Source: Dechloromonas agitata is5 | GTDB taxonomy: Bacteria; Pseudomonadota; Gammaproteobacteria; Burkholderiales; Rhodocyclaceae | Assembly: GCF_000519045.1 (NCBI RefSeq) | Contig: NZ_KI912532.1 | Location: 3,029,867 to 3,093,866, forward strand | Direction: 5' to 3' | Length of the DNA stretch: 64,000 bases | Part shown: in pieces, positions 16,856 to 26,270 of the stretch | Position numbering within the stretch: the first letter of the stretch is position 1 | How the letters are laid out: each line of letters begins with the position of its first letter | The notes under the pieces: generated by a model | Databases searched by the model: none | The model's input: only the letters and a program-made list of their open reading frames with translations | What the model was told of the DNA's origin: nothing | Position numbers and translations under genes: made by a program

Positions 16856-18693
16856 CCGTTGGCCAACCCGAACAGGCCGGGTAGCCAGGTGGCGAGGAAA
16901 GGCAGCGCGGAGATGGTCAGTGCACCGAGCAGCATGGCCAGCACGGCCGGCAGCACCGACACCGCGACATAGCGGATCGACTTGCCGAACATCGCCGAGG
17001 CGAAATAGATGTTCATGCCGGCCGGCGGGCACAGGAAGCCCATTTCGATATTGGCCAGGAAAATCACGCCGAAGTGCACCGGGTCGATGCCGTAGCTGAG
17101 CGCCACCGGCAGCAGCAGCGGCACCAGCACGACGATGGCGGCATAGATTTCCATCAGCGCCCCGGCCAGCAGCAGGAACAGGTTGAGCGCGATCAGGAAG
17201 GCGAACTTGTTGGGCAGGACCGATTGCACCCAGTCGATGGCGAGGTCGGGAATGCCGGCATCGATCAGGTAATTGGTCAGGCCAAGCGCCATGCCGAGGA
17301 TGACCATGATGCCGCCGATCACTTCGGCGCAATCGACCAGCGCCGCGCGGATATGCGCCCAGTCCAGTTCGCGATGGGCCAGGGCCTGGGTCAGCACGGC
17401 GTAGGCTGCGGTCAGCGCGGCACTCTCGGTCGGCGTGGCGATGCCGCTGACCAACGAACCGATGGCCACCATCGGCGCCAGCAATTCCCACTTCGCCGCC
17501 CGGAGGGCCGGCCACACCGCCGCGAAATCGTGCGGCTGCGTTAGCGCCGGGACCGCCAGCTTGCCGCGCCGCAGATAGCCGCCGGCGAGCAGCAGGAAGA
17601 CCACCATCACCACCGCCGGCAGCACGCCAGCCAGGAACATGGTGTTGATCGGCACGCGCGCGATGATGGCGTACATGATCAGCGGCACCGATGGCGCCAG
17701 CAGCACGCCGAGCGCGCTGGCGCTGGTCACCAGGCTGATGCCGCGCTGTTCGGGAAAACCGGCCTTGGTCAGCAAGGGCAGCAACAGCCCGCCGAGCGCC
17801 AGGATGGTGACGCCGCTACCGCCGGTGAAGGCGGTGAAGAAGGAGCAGAGCACCGCCGCGGCGATGGCCGTGCCGCCGACGCCATTGCCGAACAAGGCGG
17901 CGAACAGCGCACCGAGGCGGGCCGCCGCACCGGTCCGCGCAAAGAGCAGGCCGGCCAGGGTGAAGAGCGGCAAAGCCGGCAGCGAGGGATTGACCGTGAT
18001 CTGGTAATGGCTGAGCGGCACCGAAGCGAGCGGCTGGCCTTCGCTCCAGAACAGGGCCAGCGCCAGGCCGCCAAGTACCGCGAAAATCGGCGCGCCGCAG
18101 AACAGCACGAGCGCCAGCCATAGCGCGAAGGGCCAGAAGGGCAAGGTTTCGCCATCGAAATGGCCGGCGAACAGGAAGCCTGCCACCGGCAACAACAGAC
18201 CGAACCCCCCGCGCAGCAGCAGCGGGCCACCCAGGCGCCCGGCCAGCCGGAAGCCGAGCAGGCCGAACCCGACCGGCATGGCCAGTTCGACCATCCAGCC
18301 TGCAATGCCATAGGCGATGTCGCGCGGCGCGGCCATTTCGCTGGCCACGAAGGTCCAGCTGGTCTGGGTCAGCATGCCGCACAACACGGCGGCACTGGCC
18401 TGGACAAAGCCCCGTGCGGCGGCGCGCAGCAGCGGATTCTTCGCCGCCGCCAGGCCGGCGCCGAGTGAACTCAGATGCTGGCCGCGCTCGGCGACCAGCG
18501 CCCCGAACATGGCCAGCACCAGGCCAAGGTGCTGGACAAGCACCGGCGCATTCTCGATGCCCTTGCCGAACAGCGGCCGCAGCCCGATTTCGAGCAGCGG
18601 GATGAGCAGCATCAGGGCCAGCGCGCCACCGGCGATCAGCGCATCAAAGGCAGCCAGACGGCGCCAGACAGGCCGGGGCGTCGGTGCGCGCAT
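16852..18693 (-). CDS. TRAP transporter fused permease (DctQ-DctM)
   Basis: 613 aa. The N-terminal ~165 residues look like a four-helix DctQ small permease (LEIGLRPLFGKGIENAPVLVQ). They are fused to a DctM large permease of about 430 residues with many helices, including GGSGVTILALGGLLLPLL and SATPTES-like elements (SGIATPTESAALTAAYA). Fused QM proteins are a known TRAP variant. The start overlaps the last base of the dctP-like stop (TGATG). With the DctP and TatT genes upstream it forms a complete secondary uptake system driven by an ion gradient. Confidence 0.88.
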   Translation of the reverse strand: MRAPTPRPVWRRLAAFDALIAGGALALMLLIPLLEIGLRPLFGKGIENAPVLVQHLGLVLAMFGALVAERGQHLSSLGAGLAAAKNPLLRAAARGFVQASAAVLCGMLTQTSWTFVASEMAAPRDIAYGIAGWMVELAMPVGFGLLGFRLAGRLGGPLLLRGGFGLLLPVAGFLFAGHFDGETLPFWPFALWLALVLFCGAPIFAVLGGLALALFWSEGQPLASVPLSHYQITVNPSLPALPLFTLAGLLFARTGAAARLGALFAALFGNGVGGTAIAAAVLCSFFTAFTGGSGVTILALGGLLLPLLTKAGFPEQRGISLVTSASALGVLLAPSVPLIMYAIIARVPINTMFLAGVLPAVVMVVFLLLAGGYLRRGKLAVPALTQPHDFAAVWPALRAAKWELLAPMVAIGSLVSGIATPTESAALTAAYAVLTQALAHRELDWAHIRAALVDCAEVIGGIMVILGMALGLTNYLIDAGIPDLAIDWVQSVLPNKFAFLIALNLFLLLAGALMEIYAAIVVLVPLLLPVALSYGIDPVHFGVIFLANIEMGFLCPPAGMNIYFASAMFGKSIRYVAVSVLPAVLAMLLGALTISALPFLATWLPGLFGLANG

Positions 18694-19700
18694 CAGCGCT
18701 GGCCGGCGCGGAAGGCCTTCAGGTGGCCGACCACCTCGTCGAAGGTGTCGGCCGGCACCATCTTGCCGCGCACCCGCGGGTAGAGGTTGTCAGCCAGCCG
18801 GTTCCACTCCTGCATCTGCTCGGCGTTCGGCTTGTTGACCTTGAGGCCGCGCTTCTTCATCGCGTCGACCGCATCATCCACCTCCTGCCGGGCCTTGGCG
18901 CGCAGTTGCACGCCGGCCTTGGCGCCAGCCTCGCGCACGGCGGCCTGGCCTTCCGGCGTCAGTTCATCCCAGGCCTTTTTGGTGATGATCAGCGCACCGA
19001 CGATGGGTGCCCAGTTCAATTCCAGCATGTTGCTGGCCGTGGTGTAGATCTGCGTCGCCAGCGCGAAATACGGCGTGGATGGCACGGCGTTGATCATGCC
19101 GGTCTGGATCGCTGGCAGGATGTCGCCGGTCTCCAGCGGCACCGGCGTGTAGCCCAGGCTCTTCATGATCTCCTGCTGCTCGACCTCGCTGCCCCAGGCG
19201 AAGAACTTCATTTTCTTGAAGTCGTCCGGGCGCACGGCCGGCTCCTTGGAGAAGAAGCGCACCCAGCCGGCGTCGCCCCAGGCCAAGACGACGAAACCCT
19301 TGTCGAGGAATTTATTCTCCATGGCCGGGCGCATTTTCTCGCGCACGTAATCGACCTCTTCCCAGTTCCTGAACATCAACGGCATGTTCTGCAAGGCGGC
19401 GATGGACGGCTCGATCTCGCGCAGGCCGACCACCGACAGCAGGCCGCCCTGCAACTGGCCGATGCGCATGCGGCGTACCATGTCGGTTTCGCCGCCCTGG
19501 CTGCCATCGGGATACACCAGGTACTTGGCATTGCCACCCTGCGCCGTGCGCCACGCCTCGCCCAGTTCCATCAACTGGCGGTGATACAGCGAATTCTTGG
19601 TGGCCAGCGTACCGATGCGCAATTGCTTGTCGGCGGCCAGCGCCGATGTCGCCAGAATGCCAGCCAGCAGCAGCGCCGCCCATTTGCCCAATGTCTTCAT
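18693..19700 (-). CDS. TRAP transporter substrate-binding protein (DctP family)
   Basis: 335 aa. Signal peptide (ALLLAGILATSALAA) and a DctP-type periplasmic binding fold: LRIGTLATKNSLYHRQLMEL, YPDGSQGGETDMVRRMRIGQ and LPLMF-like PLMFRN. The conserved arginine that salt-bridges a carboxylate substrate in this family should lie in the middle third (VPLETGDILPAIQTGMINAV region), but I cannot assign the substrate. Its position opposite the purine oxidation operon is suggestive only. AGAGAAG precedes the ATG. Confidence 0.88.
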   Translation of the reverse strand: MKTLGKWAALLLAGILATSALAADKQLRIGTLATKNSLYHRQLMELGEAWRTAQGGNAKYLVYPDGSQGGETDMVRRMRIGQLQGGLLSVVGLREIEPSIAALQNMPLMFRNWEEVDYVREKMRPAMENKFLDKGFVVLAWGDAGWVRFFSKEPAVRPDDFKKMKFFAWGSEVEQQEIMKSLGYTPVPLETGDILPAIQTGMINAVPSTPYFALATQIYTTASNMLELNWAPIVGALIITKKAWDELTPEGQAAVREAGAKAGVQLRAKARQEVDDAVDAMKKRGLKVNKPNAEQMQEWNRLADNLYPRVRGKMVPADTFDEVVGHLKAFRAGQR

Positions 19701-19724
19701 GCTTCTCTCCGTGGTTGGTGCGAC

Positions 19725-20639
19725 TCAGAACAGGTCGTCGATTCTTTCCTGCAGCCACAGTGCCCGGCGGCGCATCACCTCGTTCTGCGTGGCCAGCGGG
19801 CTGCCTGCCTCGTCCTTGATAGCCAGCGCCTGGCGCAGCAGGCTGGCAAACAGTTCCTTGTCGCCGGTCGGCTGGGCATGGCCCTCGGCCTTGGCGAGCA
19901 GTGCCCCGGCGCTGCGCCCACCCGATTGCGCGATGGCCCGATCGAAATAGGCCAAGGCCATTTGCTGGCTGCCGCCCGGCCGTGCCGCCTCGAAACTGCC
20001 GAGCAGACTGGTCAGACTGCCCTGCCCCCATTCCGGATCGGCGGCCCAGGCCCGTTGTGCCAGGCGCACGGCGAGCGGCAGGTCGGCGACGATGTCGGGA
20101 TCGTCCTTGCTCAGCGAGATCCAGCCGCCCCAGGAAGCAGCGGCCCAGTAGGCCAGGCCGGCCTGCTCCGGGCGCAGGCGCAGCGTGTCGCCAGGCTGGG
20201 CCAGTTGGGCGGCGAAGCCGGGCTGGGCTTTCTCCAGTGCCGCCATGGCATGGCGATGCGCCCGCTCATAGAGTTTGGCCGCCCGCTGGCGCAGGCGCTC
20301 GGCTGCCCTGGCGTTGCGCGCCTCGACCTGTTCGGCCTCGAAGGCGACGAAAGCGTAGGCGTATTGCGTGAAGCCGGCGGCGACCGATTCGGCCAGCGCG
20401 GCATGTCCCGGATCGCGGCGTAGGACCGATTCCGACAGCTTCAAATGAAAGGGAGCGGCATCGCGCAGCAGGTCGAGATCATTCTCGTCACCCTGCCCCT
20501 GGCTGGCCAGTTCGTCGGCCAGGCCGCCGACGATCATCTGGCGCGGCGAACAGGCACCAAGCAACAAGGCCAGGGCGGCCGTTCCCAGTGTCATCGCCAG
20601 TCTTTTTCCCGCCTTGTCGCCGAGCCTATGCACCTTCAT
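19725..20639 (-). CDS. TRAP-associated lipoprotein TatT (T component)
   Basis: 304 aa. Lipobox LLGAC (Cys30), then an all-helical, TPR-like body rich in Ala and Leu. The segments SVAAGFTQYAYAFV and GLAYWAAASWGGWISLSKD match the TatT family, which partners a DctP protein in TPAT (tetratricopeptide-associated TRAP) systems. The start at 20639 gives a proper leader; the open frame upstream does not. It is first in the order TatT-DctP-DctQM, divergent from ppk1. Confidence 0.82.
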   Translation of the reverse strand: MKVHRLGDKAGKRLAMTLGTAALALLLGACSPRQMIVGGLADELASQGQGDENDLDLLRDAAPFHLKLSESVLRRDPGHAALAESVAAGFTQYAYAFVAFEAEQVEARNARAAERLRQRAAKLYERAHRHAMAALEKAQPGFAAQLAQPGDTLRLRPEQAGLAYWAAASWGGWISLSKDDPDIVADLPLAVRLAQRAWAADPEWGQGSLTSLLGSFEAARPGGSQQMALAYFDRAIAQSGGRSAGALLAKAEGHAQPTGDKELFASLLRQALAIKDEAGSPLATQNEVMRRRALWLQERIDDLF

Positions 20640-20764
20640 TCCGCCGTCACGATTCGTTGGCCGGCACACTAGCCGGCCGATGTTACAGCGACGTGACCGG
20701 GCAGGCCGGCCAGAAGGCATCATTTCGTCATCCAGCTGAAACATAAGTGCAACAAAATGATGGG

Positions 20765-20784
20765 CTTGAAGCCTATACTTCAAG
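20765..20784 (+). promoter_or_regulatory. Perfect palindrome overlapping a TATACT box upstream of ppk1
   Basis: CTTGAAG (20765-20771) and CTTCAAG (20778-20784) flank CCTATA. The -10-like TATACT (20774-20779) sits inside, 25 bp before the ppk1 ATG. This would suit an operator of a dimeric regulator or a leader hairpin. Confidence 0.45.
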
Positions 20785-20804
20785 AATCACATGGAGCCCG
20801 CACG

Positions 20805-22889
20805 ATGACCCATCCCCAACTCAAACCCCGCTTCCCGACCGAGAATTACCTGAACCGCGAGCTCGGCCTGCTGGCCTTCAATCGCCGTGTTCTGGCCCAG
20901 GCCCAGGACGAGCGGGTGCCGTTGCTGGAGCGTCTGCGCTTCCTGTGCATCGTGTCGAGCAACCTCGACGAATTCTTCGAAATCCGCGTTTCCGGACTCA
21001 AGGAACAGATTCGGGCCAAATCATCGGTGACGACGACCGACGGCAAGACGGCGCAGGAGGTTTTCCGCCTGGTGTCGACCGAAGCGCACGCCATGGTTGC
21101 CGAGCAGTACCAGCAGCTCAACGAGGTCATCCTGCCGGCGCTCTCCGAGCAGGGTATCCGCTTTCTGCGCCGCTCGTCGTGGAACGAGGCGCAGCGCGAA
21201 TGGATCCGTACCTACTTCATGCGCGAAATGGTGCCGGTGCTGACCCCGATCGGGCTCGATCCCTCGCACCCCTTCCCGCGCGTACTCAACAAGAGCCTCA
21301 ACTTCGCCGTCGAACTGGATGGCAAGGACGCCTTCGGCCGCAGCTCCAACATCGCCATCGTCCAGGCACCCCGCGTGCTGCCCCGTGTCATCCAGTTGCC
21401 GGAGGAACTGGCCGGCTGTGCCTACGGCTTCGTCTTCCTGTCGTCCATCCTCCACGAGTTCGTCGGCGAGCTGTTCACCGGCATGACGGTGGTCGGTTGC
21501 TACCAGTTCCGGGCGACGCGCAATTCCGACCTCTTCGTCGATGAGGAAGAAGTCACCAACCTGCGCACCAAGCTGCAGGGCGAACTGCCACAACGCCATT
21601 TCGGCAATGCCGTGCGCCTGGAGGTGGCCAACAACTGCTCCGAGGCGATTACCGAATTCCTGCTTGCCCAGTTCGATCTCAAGGCCGCCGACCTCTACCG
21701 GGTCAACGGCCCGGTGAACCTGGTGCGCCTGATGCAGGTGCCGGACTGGGTAGACCGCCCGGACATGAAATTCCGCCCCTTCGTGCCCGGCACGCCGAAG
21801 GGCCTGGCCAAGGGTGCCAACATCTTCGACAACATCCGCAAGAACGACATCCTGCTCCACCACCCCTACCAGTCCTTCGCACCGGTCATTGAACTACTCA
21901 GCCAGGCGGCGACCGACCCCGCCGTGGTGGCGATCAAGATGACCGTTTACCGCACCGGCACCGATTCCGTGCTGATGGAATCGCTGATCCGCGCGGCGCA
22001 GAACGGCAAGGAAGTGACCGTTGTCGTCGAACTGATGGCGCGCTTCGACGAGGAAGCCAACATCGGCTGGGCGACCAAGCTGGAACAGGTTGGCGCCCAC
22101 GTCGTCTATGGCGTGGTCGGCTACAAGGTGCACGCCAAGGCGCTGCTCATCGTGCGCCGCGAGGAAGGCACGCTGCGCCGCTACGCCCACCTCGGCACCG
22201 GCAACTACCACCCGCGCACCGCCCGCCTGTACACCGACTTCGGCCTGATGACAGCCAATGAAGAAGTGACGCACGACGTGTCGGAAGTCTTCAAGCAACT
22301 GACCGGCCTGGGCAAGGCACGCACCCTGCGCCACCTGTGGCAGGCCCCCTTCACGCTGCAGCCGAACATCGTCGCCGCCGTCCAGGCCGAGGCGGAAATC
22401 GCCCGCGGGGGCGGCAAGGCACACATCGTCGCCAAGATGAATTCGCTGGTCGAACCGGAAGTGATCGATGCCCTCTACCAGGCCTCGCAGGCCGGTGTCG
22501 AGATCGACCTGATCGTCCGCGGCGTCTGCATGCTGCGTCCGGGCGTCGCCGGTCTGTCGGAAAACATCCGCGTCCGCTCGATCATCGGCCGCTTCCTCGA
22601 ACACCACCGCATTTTCTACTTCCTGGCCGGCGGCAAGGAGACCGTCTACCTGTCCTCGGCCGACTGGATGGAACGCAATTTCTTCAAACGCATCGAACTC
22701 GCCTTCCCCATCCTCGATCCCAAGCTGAAACGGCGCGTCGTCACCGAGGGCCTCAAGTTCTACCTCGCCGACAACCAGCAGGGCTGGGAAATGAACAGCC
22801 AGGGCACCTACCAGCGTCGTCGCTCGCCGCGCAGCAAACCGCACAACGCGCAAGGCGAACTGATGGTGACGCTAGGCAGCGGCACCTGA
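20805..22889 (+). CDS. ppk1: Polyphosphate kinase 1
   Basis: 694 aa, normal PPK1 length. Reversibly transfers the gamma phosphate of ATP to inorganic polyphosphate. N domain: RELGLLAFNRRVL and CIVSSNLDEFFEIRV. Head domain follows. The C1 domain has YKVHAKALLIVRR with the phospho-accepting histidine, and HLGTGNYHPRTARLY. The C2 domain has RGVCMLRPGVAGLSEN, GRFLEHHRIFYF and SADWMERNFFKR. The start at 20805 matches the family's N-terminus (KPRFPTENYLNRE); the 16 upstream codons are not conserved-looking. A dyad overlaps its probable -10 region. Confidence 0.95.
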   Translation: MTHPQLKPRFPTENYLNRELGLLAFNRRVLAQAQDERVPLLERLRFLCIVSSNLDEFFEIRVSGLKEQIRAKSSVTTTDGKTAQEVFRLVSTEAHAMVAEQYQQLNEVILPALSEQGIRFLRRSSWNEAQREWIRTYFMREMVPVLTPIGLDPSHPFPRVLNKSLNFAVELDGKDAFGRSSNIAIVQAPRVLPRVIQLPEELAGCAYGFVFLSSILHEFVGELFTGMTVVGCYQFRATRNSDLFVDEEEVTNLRTKLQGELPQRHFGNAVRLEVANNCSEAITEFLLAQFDLKAADLYRVNGPVNLVRLMQVPDWVDRPDMKFRPFVPGTPKGLAKGANIFDNIRKNDILLHHPYQSFAPVIELLSQAATDPAVVAIKMTVYRTGTDSVLMESLIRAAQNGKEVTVVVELMARFDEEANIGWATKLEQVGAHVVYGVVGYKVHAKALLIVRREEGTLRRYAHLGTGNYHPRTARLYTDFGLMTANEEVTHDVSEVFKQLTGLGKARTLRHLWQAPFTLQPNIVAAVQAEAEIARGGGKAHIVAKMNSLVEPEVIDALYQASQAGVEIDLIVRGVCMLRPGVAGLSENIRVRSIIGRFLEHHRIFYFLAGGKETVYLSSADWMERNFFKRIELAFPILDPKLKRRVVTEGLKFYLADNQQGWEMNSQGTYQRRRSPRSKPHNAQGELMVTLGSGT

Positions 22890-23148
22890 ACGATACGGAC
22901 CGGGGCCACTGCGCCCCGCTGTCAGATTCAGCATGAATGACGGGCTTTTCTGCAAGCGACCCTGAATAATCGTTTGCTATTCGCGCCCCTGACCTGTATT
23001 GTGCACCGCAGCGAACTTAAGTAGTGTTGTTGATTAGTTGGTTTAGTACCCGTAGTTTTACGGCGCCATTCCCCCATTCGTACCTCGCCGCCTTGAATTC
23101 GCCCCTTTTCGGGGCTCTGCCCCGTCACACATTACGGAGATTCAAGAC
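22890..23148 (+). promoter_or_regulatory. Intergenic region with long probable 5' leader of the cold-shock gene
   Basis: Right of a GC-rich hairpin after ppk1 (CGGGGC at 22902, GCCCCG near 22914, no T-run) lies a T-rich stretch from about 23010 to 23145 before the csp ATG. Cold-shock genes commonly have long structured leaders. A CCCCTTTTCGGGG hairpin is visible at about 23101-23113. No ORF is convincing here. Confidence 0.4.
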
Positions 23149-23352
23149 ATGGCTACAGGTATCGTCAAATGGTTCAATGATTCCAAGGGATTCGGCTTCA
23201 TCACCCCCGAGGGTGGTGGCGAAGACCTCTTCGCTCATTTTTCGGCAATTCAATCGAACGGCTTCCGCACGCTGGCTGAAGGTCAACGCGTGTCGTTCGA
23301 CGTGACGACCGGCCCGAAGGGCAAGCAGGCGAGCAACATCCAGATCGCCTGA
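23149..23352 (+). CDS. CspA-family cold-shock protein
   Basis: 67 aa, a single cold-shock domain (OB fold) that binds single-stranded RNA/DNA. RNP1 is KGFGFI (residues 13-18) and RNP2 is DLFAHF (26-31). The sequence [20 protein letters not shown] is standard. An ACGGAG site lies before the ATG. A T-rich leader of over 100 bases precedes it, and an IF-1 gene follows after 79 bp. Confidence 0.95.
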   Translation: MATGIVKWFNDSKGFGFITPEGGGEDLFAHFSAIQSNGFRTLAEGQRVSFDVTTGPKGKQASNIQIA

Positions 23353-23431
23353 TCGTTTCTGCCCCCCGGCAAGCGCAGGGGGGCGGCCAGCGGGGGAATC
23401 CTCCCCCTCCATCCACTCACCGGAGCCCATC

Positions 23432-23686
23432 ATGGCCAAAGAAGAATTGCTGGAAATGCAAGGCGTCGTTTCGGAAGTACTGCCCGATTCGCGCTTTCTC
23501 GTATCCCTCGACAACGGACACTCGCTGGTTGCCTACACCGCCGGCAAGATGCGCAAGCACCACATCCGCATCATCGCGGGCGACAAGGTCACCCTGGAGC
23601 TTTCGCCCTACGACCTGTCCAAGGGACGCATCACCTTCCGCCAGATCGAGGGCCGTACCCCCTCCGCCCCGCGCGTCCGACGCTGA
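23432..23686 (+). CDS. infA: Translation initiation factor IF-1
   Basis: 84 aa S1-like OB fold. Starts [20 protein letters not shown] and contains the IF-1 hallmarks [20 protein letters not shown] and [20 protein letters not shown]. It is longer at the C-terminus than E. coli IF-1 (72 aa), like the second IF-1 copies found beside cold-shock genes in betaproteobacteria. CGGAG precedes the ATG. Located just after the csp gene and outside any ribosomal-protein operon, so it may be a stress-related paralogue. Confidence 0.92.
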   Translation: MAKEELLEMQGVVSEVLPDSRFLVSLDNGHSLVAYTAGKMRKHHIRIIAGDKVTLELSPYDLSKGRITFRQIEGRTPSAPRVRR

Positions 23687-23711
23687 CCCGGGGCCGTATT
23701 TGAAAGACTGA

Positions 23712-23897
23712 ATGAATTTGGAACAACAACGAGCAGCCGCTCGCAAACTGTGCAACAAACTGGACGTCACCGTCCATCCGTATGGCAATGCCTGGTGGTT
23801 ACTGGGCGACAGCATCAACCAGGTGATTGGCGAAATCGCCGGCCTGTCCGAAGCCGGCTTGCGGCAAATGCGCCGCCCGGGTTTCTCCCGCGCCTGA
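23712..23897 (+). CDS. Small hypothetical protein
   Basis: 61 aa, 25 bp downstream of infA on the same strand. It starts MNLEQQRAAARKLCNKLDV and contains VHPYGNAWWLLGDSINQVIGE, a compact amphipathic sequence that looks like a genuine small protein. No family is recognised. The stop codon abuts the 3' end of the convergent UbiB-type kinase gene. Confidence 0.6.
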   Translation: MNLEQQRAAARKLCNKLDVTVHPYGNAWWLLGDSINQVIGEIAGLSEAGLRQMRRPGFSRA

Positions 23898-25241
23898 TCA
23901 CTCTCCGGCCGCCCCTGCCGGCACCGCCTCCAGGCAACGCAGGAAGATCGCGCGGATATCCACCCGCGCCTTGAGCCGCGCCGCCAGCAGATACAAGCCG
24001 CCGATCTTGCGATGCAGGAACAGCGCATCGGCCGGCGGCGTATGCCAGAAGCTCCGATCCCGCCCCAGGCGCAGGCCGACATCGCGAATGCGGACAGCCA
24101 GCGTCGATGCGCCGAAATCGTAAGGCCCCTCGTGGCGCAAGGGCTCGCAGGCGGTGAGGAAGATATCCAGCACCTGCCGCTTGTGCGCCGGATCGATATC
24201 GACCTGGAAATAGCCGATGTCGATGGCCGCTGCCGACAAGGTATCCAGGTCGCCAACCTGCCCGGCCCACAACAGGCGGCGGTAGGCCGCGATGCAGCGC
24301 TCCGAAAAATGTCGGGTCGCGCCGAAATCGAGCAAGACCAGGCGGCCGCTCCCTTCGTCGTAGCGGTAATTGGCGAAGTTCGGATCGGTCTGCACGCAGC
24401 GGAATTCGAAGATCTCCCGGAACAGCAGTTCGAAAAGCAGCCCCAGCACGCGGTCGCGCTCGGCCTGCGGCGCCCCGGCCAGCGATTCGATGGGCACGCC
24501 GTCCATGAAGGTCATGGCCAGGATGTCCGGCGTGGTCAGCCCGGCATGAACGGCAGGCAACGCGAAATCCCCCTCGGCCGCCAGGCGGCCGCGATAGCTT
24601 TCCAGGTACGCCGCCTCCTTCAGGTAATCCGCCTCGTCGTGCAACTGCCGTTTGGCTTCCTCGAGCAGCGGCGCAAAATCGAGTGTGCGCGGCAACAGGC
24701 CGGACAGGCGAAGCAGCGTCGCAACATTGTCCACATCGCTGGCGATGCTTTGCCGCACACCGGGGTATTGCACCTTGATGGCCAGCCGCTCGCCCCCCTT
24801 GAGTTGCGCCGCGTGGACCTGGCCGATCGAGGCCGCCGCCAGCGGGGTGAAGGAAAAGCGCTCAAACTGGCTGTCCCAGCCCGCCCCCCAGGCTGTCTCC
24901 AGCACGGGGACGAGCTGGCTCATCGGCATCGGCTGGGCATCGGCCCGCAAGCGGGACAGGATGGCCGCCAGTTCGGGCGGCATCAGGTCGCCGGCATCCA
25001 TCGACAGCAACTGGCCAACCTTCATTGCCGCACCGCGCAGGCGGGACAACTGGTCGGCGACGCGCTGGGCGTTGCCCGGTGTCAGCAACAGGTCGCCGAC
25101 GCTCGGCCGGTTGCCGCGCGACCACTGGCGCACGCCCTCGGCCAGCATCCCCCCGGCCACACCGGAGGCCAGACTCCCCAGGCGCGCCAGCCGGGCCAGC
25201 CGGCTGCTCGGCACCGCTGCGCTTTTCTCCGGGCCGCTCAC
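23898..25241 (-). CDS. ABC1/UbiB-family atypical kinase
   Basis: 447 aa. The KxGQ motif typical of ABC1/COQ8/UbiB proteins is present (AAMKVGQLLSMD, about residue 73), with the A-rich loop AAASIGQVHAA, IKVQYPGV (nucleotide-binding lysine), the catalytic-loop region QTDPNFANYRY and LLDFGATR (metal-binding DFG). It lacks the C-terminal membrane helices of UbiB, so it is probably a paralogue rather than the ubiquinone-biosynthesis UbiB itself. It is preceded by a membrane-protein gene with ATGA overlap. Confidence 0.87.
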   Translation of the reverse strand: MSGPEKSAAVPSSRLARLARLGSLASGVAGGMLAEGVRQWSRGNRPSVGDLLLTPGNAQRVADQLSRLRGAAMKVGQLLSMDAGDLMPPELAAILSRLRADAQPMPMSQLVPVLETAWGAGWDSQFERFSFTPLAAASIGQVHAAQLKGGERLAIKVQYPGVRQSIASDVDNVATLLRLSGLLPRTLDFAPLLEEAKRQLHDEADYLKEAAYLESYRGRLAAEGDFALPAVHAGLTTPDILAMTFMDGVPIESLAGAPQAERDRVLGLLFELLFREIFEFRCVQTDPNFANYRYDEGSGRLVLLDFGATRHFSERCIAAYRRLLWAGQVGDLDTLSAAAIDIGYFQVDIDPAHKRQVLDIFLTACEPLRHEGPYDFGASTLAVRIRDVGLRLGRDRSFWHTPPADALFLHRKIGGLYLLAARLKARVDIRAIFLRCLEAVPAGAAGE

Positions 25242-25588
25242 CGCGCCCCTCCCGAGCCGGCTGGCGTATCGGCTTCATCCAGGGGATAGGCGTCGGCGAC
25301 GAAGGCCGGGCCCTTCATGACCAGAACGATGAAGGCTGCAATAGCGACGGTCAGCACGACGGTCCAGTGCAAGATGAGGAGACTGACGACGACGATGTCG
25401 ACCGGCATCGAGATTGCCGCCAGGGCAGACGCCGGCGCAAGCGCCCCGGCCAGCCGAACAAACACCGCCGGCAAGGAGAGCAGCAGGGAGCCGGCGGGGA
25501 GAACTCGCGGCAGCCGGCGCAGGATGACTCGCTCGGCACCGGCCGGTTCGGAACGGGAGCCGGGCAAGCGCCGGAGCCAGTCGCTCAT
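25238..25588 (-). CDS. Small membrane protein, unknown family
   Basis: 116 aa. Starting at MSDWLRRLPGSR avoids overlap with the upstream DUF3429 gene, whose stop is four bases away; the frame is open nine codons further. Two hydrophobic segments (LLLSLPAVFVRLAGALAPASA and VDIVVVSLLILHWTVVLTVA, the second running on to VLVMKG). The C-terminal tail is acidic. The stop overlaps the ABC1 kinase start by four bases, so the two products are likely made together at the membrane. Confidence 0.65.
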   Translation of the reverse strand: MSDWLRRLPGSRSEPAGAERVILRRLPRVLPAGSLLLSLPAVFVRLAGALAPASALAAISMPVDIVVVSLLILHWTVVLTVAIAAFIVLVMKGPAFVADAYPLDEADTPAGSGGAR

Positions 25589-25592
25589 TGCC

Positions 25593-26060
25593 TCAGGCCC
25601 ACGTCTGCCAGGCATTAGCCAGCAGGCAGATACAGGCCACCACCGTCAGGCGCCAGCGCAACGGCAAATACCAAACCGGCAGACCGGCGGGTTCAGCCAG
25701 CATTTTGTCCTGGACAATATGCAAAACAAAGCCCAGCACCAGGATCAACGGCGCCTGGCTGCCAGCCAGCAGGGTGGCCGGCCAGGCGAGCAGCGCCGGC
25801 ACGACGCTCCAGACAAACGCCCGGCGGCGACGCGCCGGATCGAGTCCCGGGGCACTCATCGCCACGCCCCAGTGCAGCGCGCCGATGAAGCTGAGGATCA
25901 CCGCGCCGTAGCCAACCAGCGCATCCGACCAGGCCAGGCGATGATGCGGATCGCCGCCAGCCAGCGCGGCCAGCGCGATGAAGGGGAGCAGGCCGCCATA
26001 GCCGAGCCAGGCGACATGCCGGGGCAAGGCGGGGGGATGGCTCTGGGTCAAGGTCGTCAT
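25593..26060 (-). CDS. DUF3429-type membrane protein
   Basis: 155 aa with four to five hydrophobic helices. GYGAVILSFIGALHWGVAM and LRWRLTVVACICLLANAW are characteristic of the DUF3429 family of proteobacterial inner-membrane proteins with no known function. The start at 26060 is the second possible methionine and follows a GACAGG sequence. First gene of a three-gene unit with the small membrane protein and the ABC1-type kinase. Confidence 0.75.
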   Translation of the reverse strand: MTTLTQSHPPALPRHVAWLGYGGLLPFIALAALAGGDPHHRLAWSDALVGYGAVILSFIGALHWGVAMSAPGLDPARRRRAFVWSVVPALLAWPATLLAGSQAPLILVLGFVLHIVQDKMLAEPAGLPVWYLPLRWRLTVVACICLLANAWQTWA

Positions 26061-26270
26061 GACAGGCATCCTCACGAACTGAAACCATTATCGAAGACAG
26101 CCGGCTGGACAAGCCGCAGTCTTTTCAAACTATACGAAGCAGATCCATTTTTGTCCATGACAAAATAGGAACAGCCCTTCAACAGCCCAGCAGACCGCTG
26201 CGTCGCCAACCGTCAGCCAAACGAGCGCCGGCACGTTAAGATATCACCCCTGCCGTTCTGCCCTCCTTCG

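Noticed and set aside
20725..20742. Pho-box-like TCGTCAT-N4-CTGAAAC upstream of ppk1
   Set aside because: Only 5 of 7 matches per half-site and 31 bp from the best -10 box, too far for a PhoB site.
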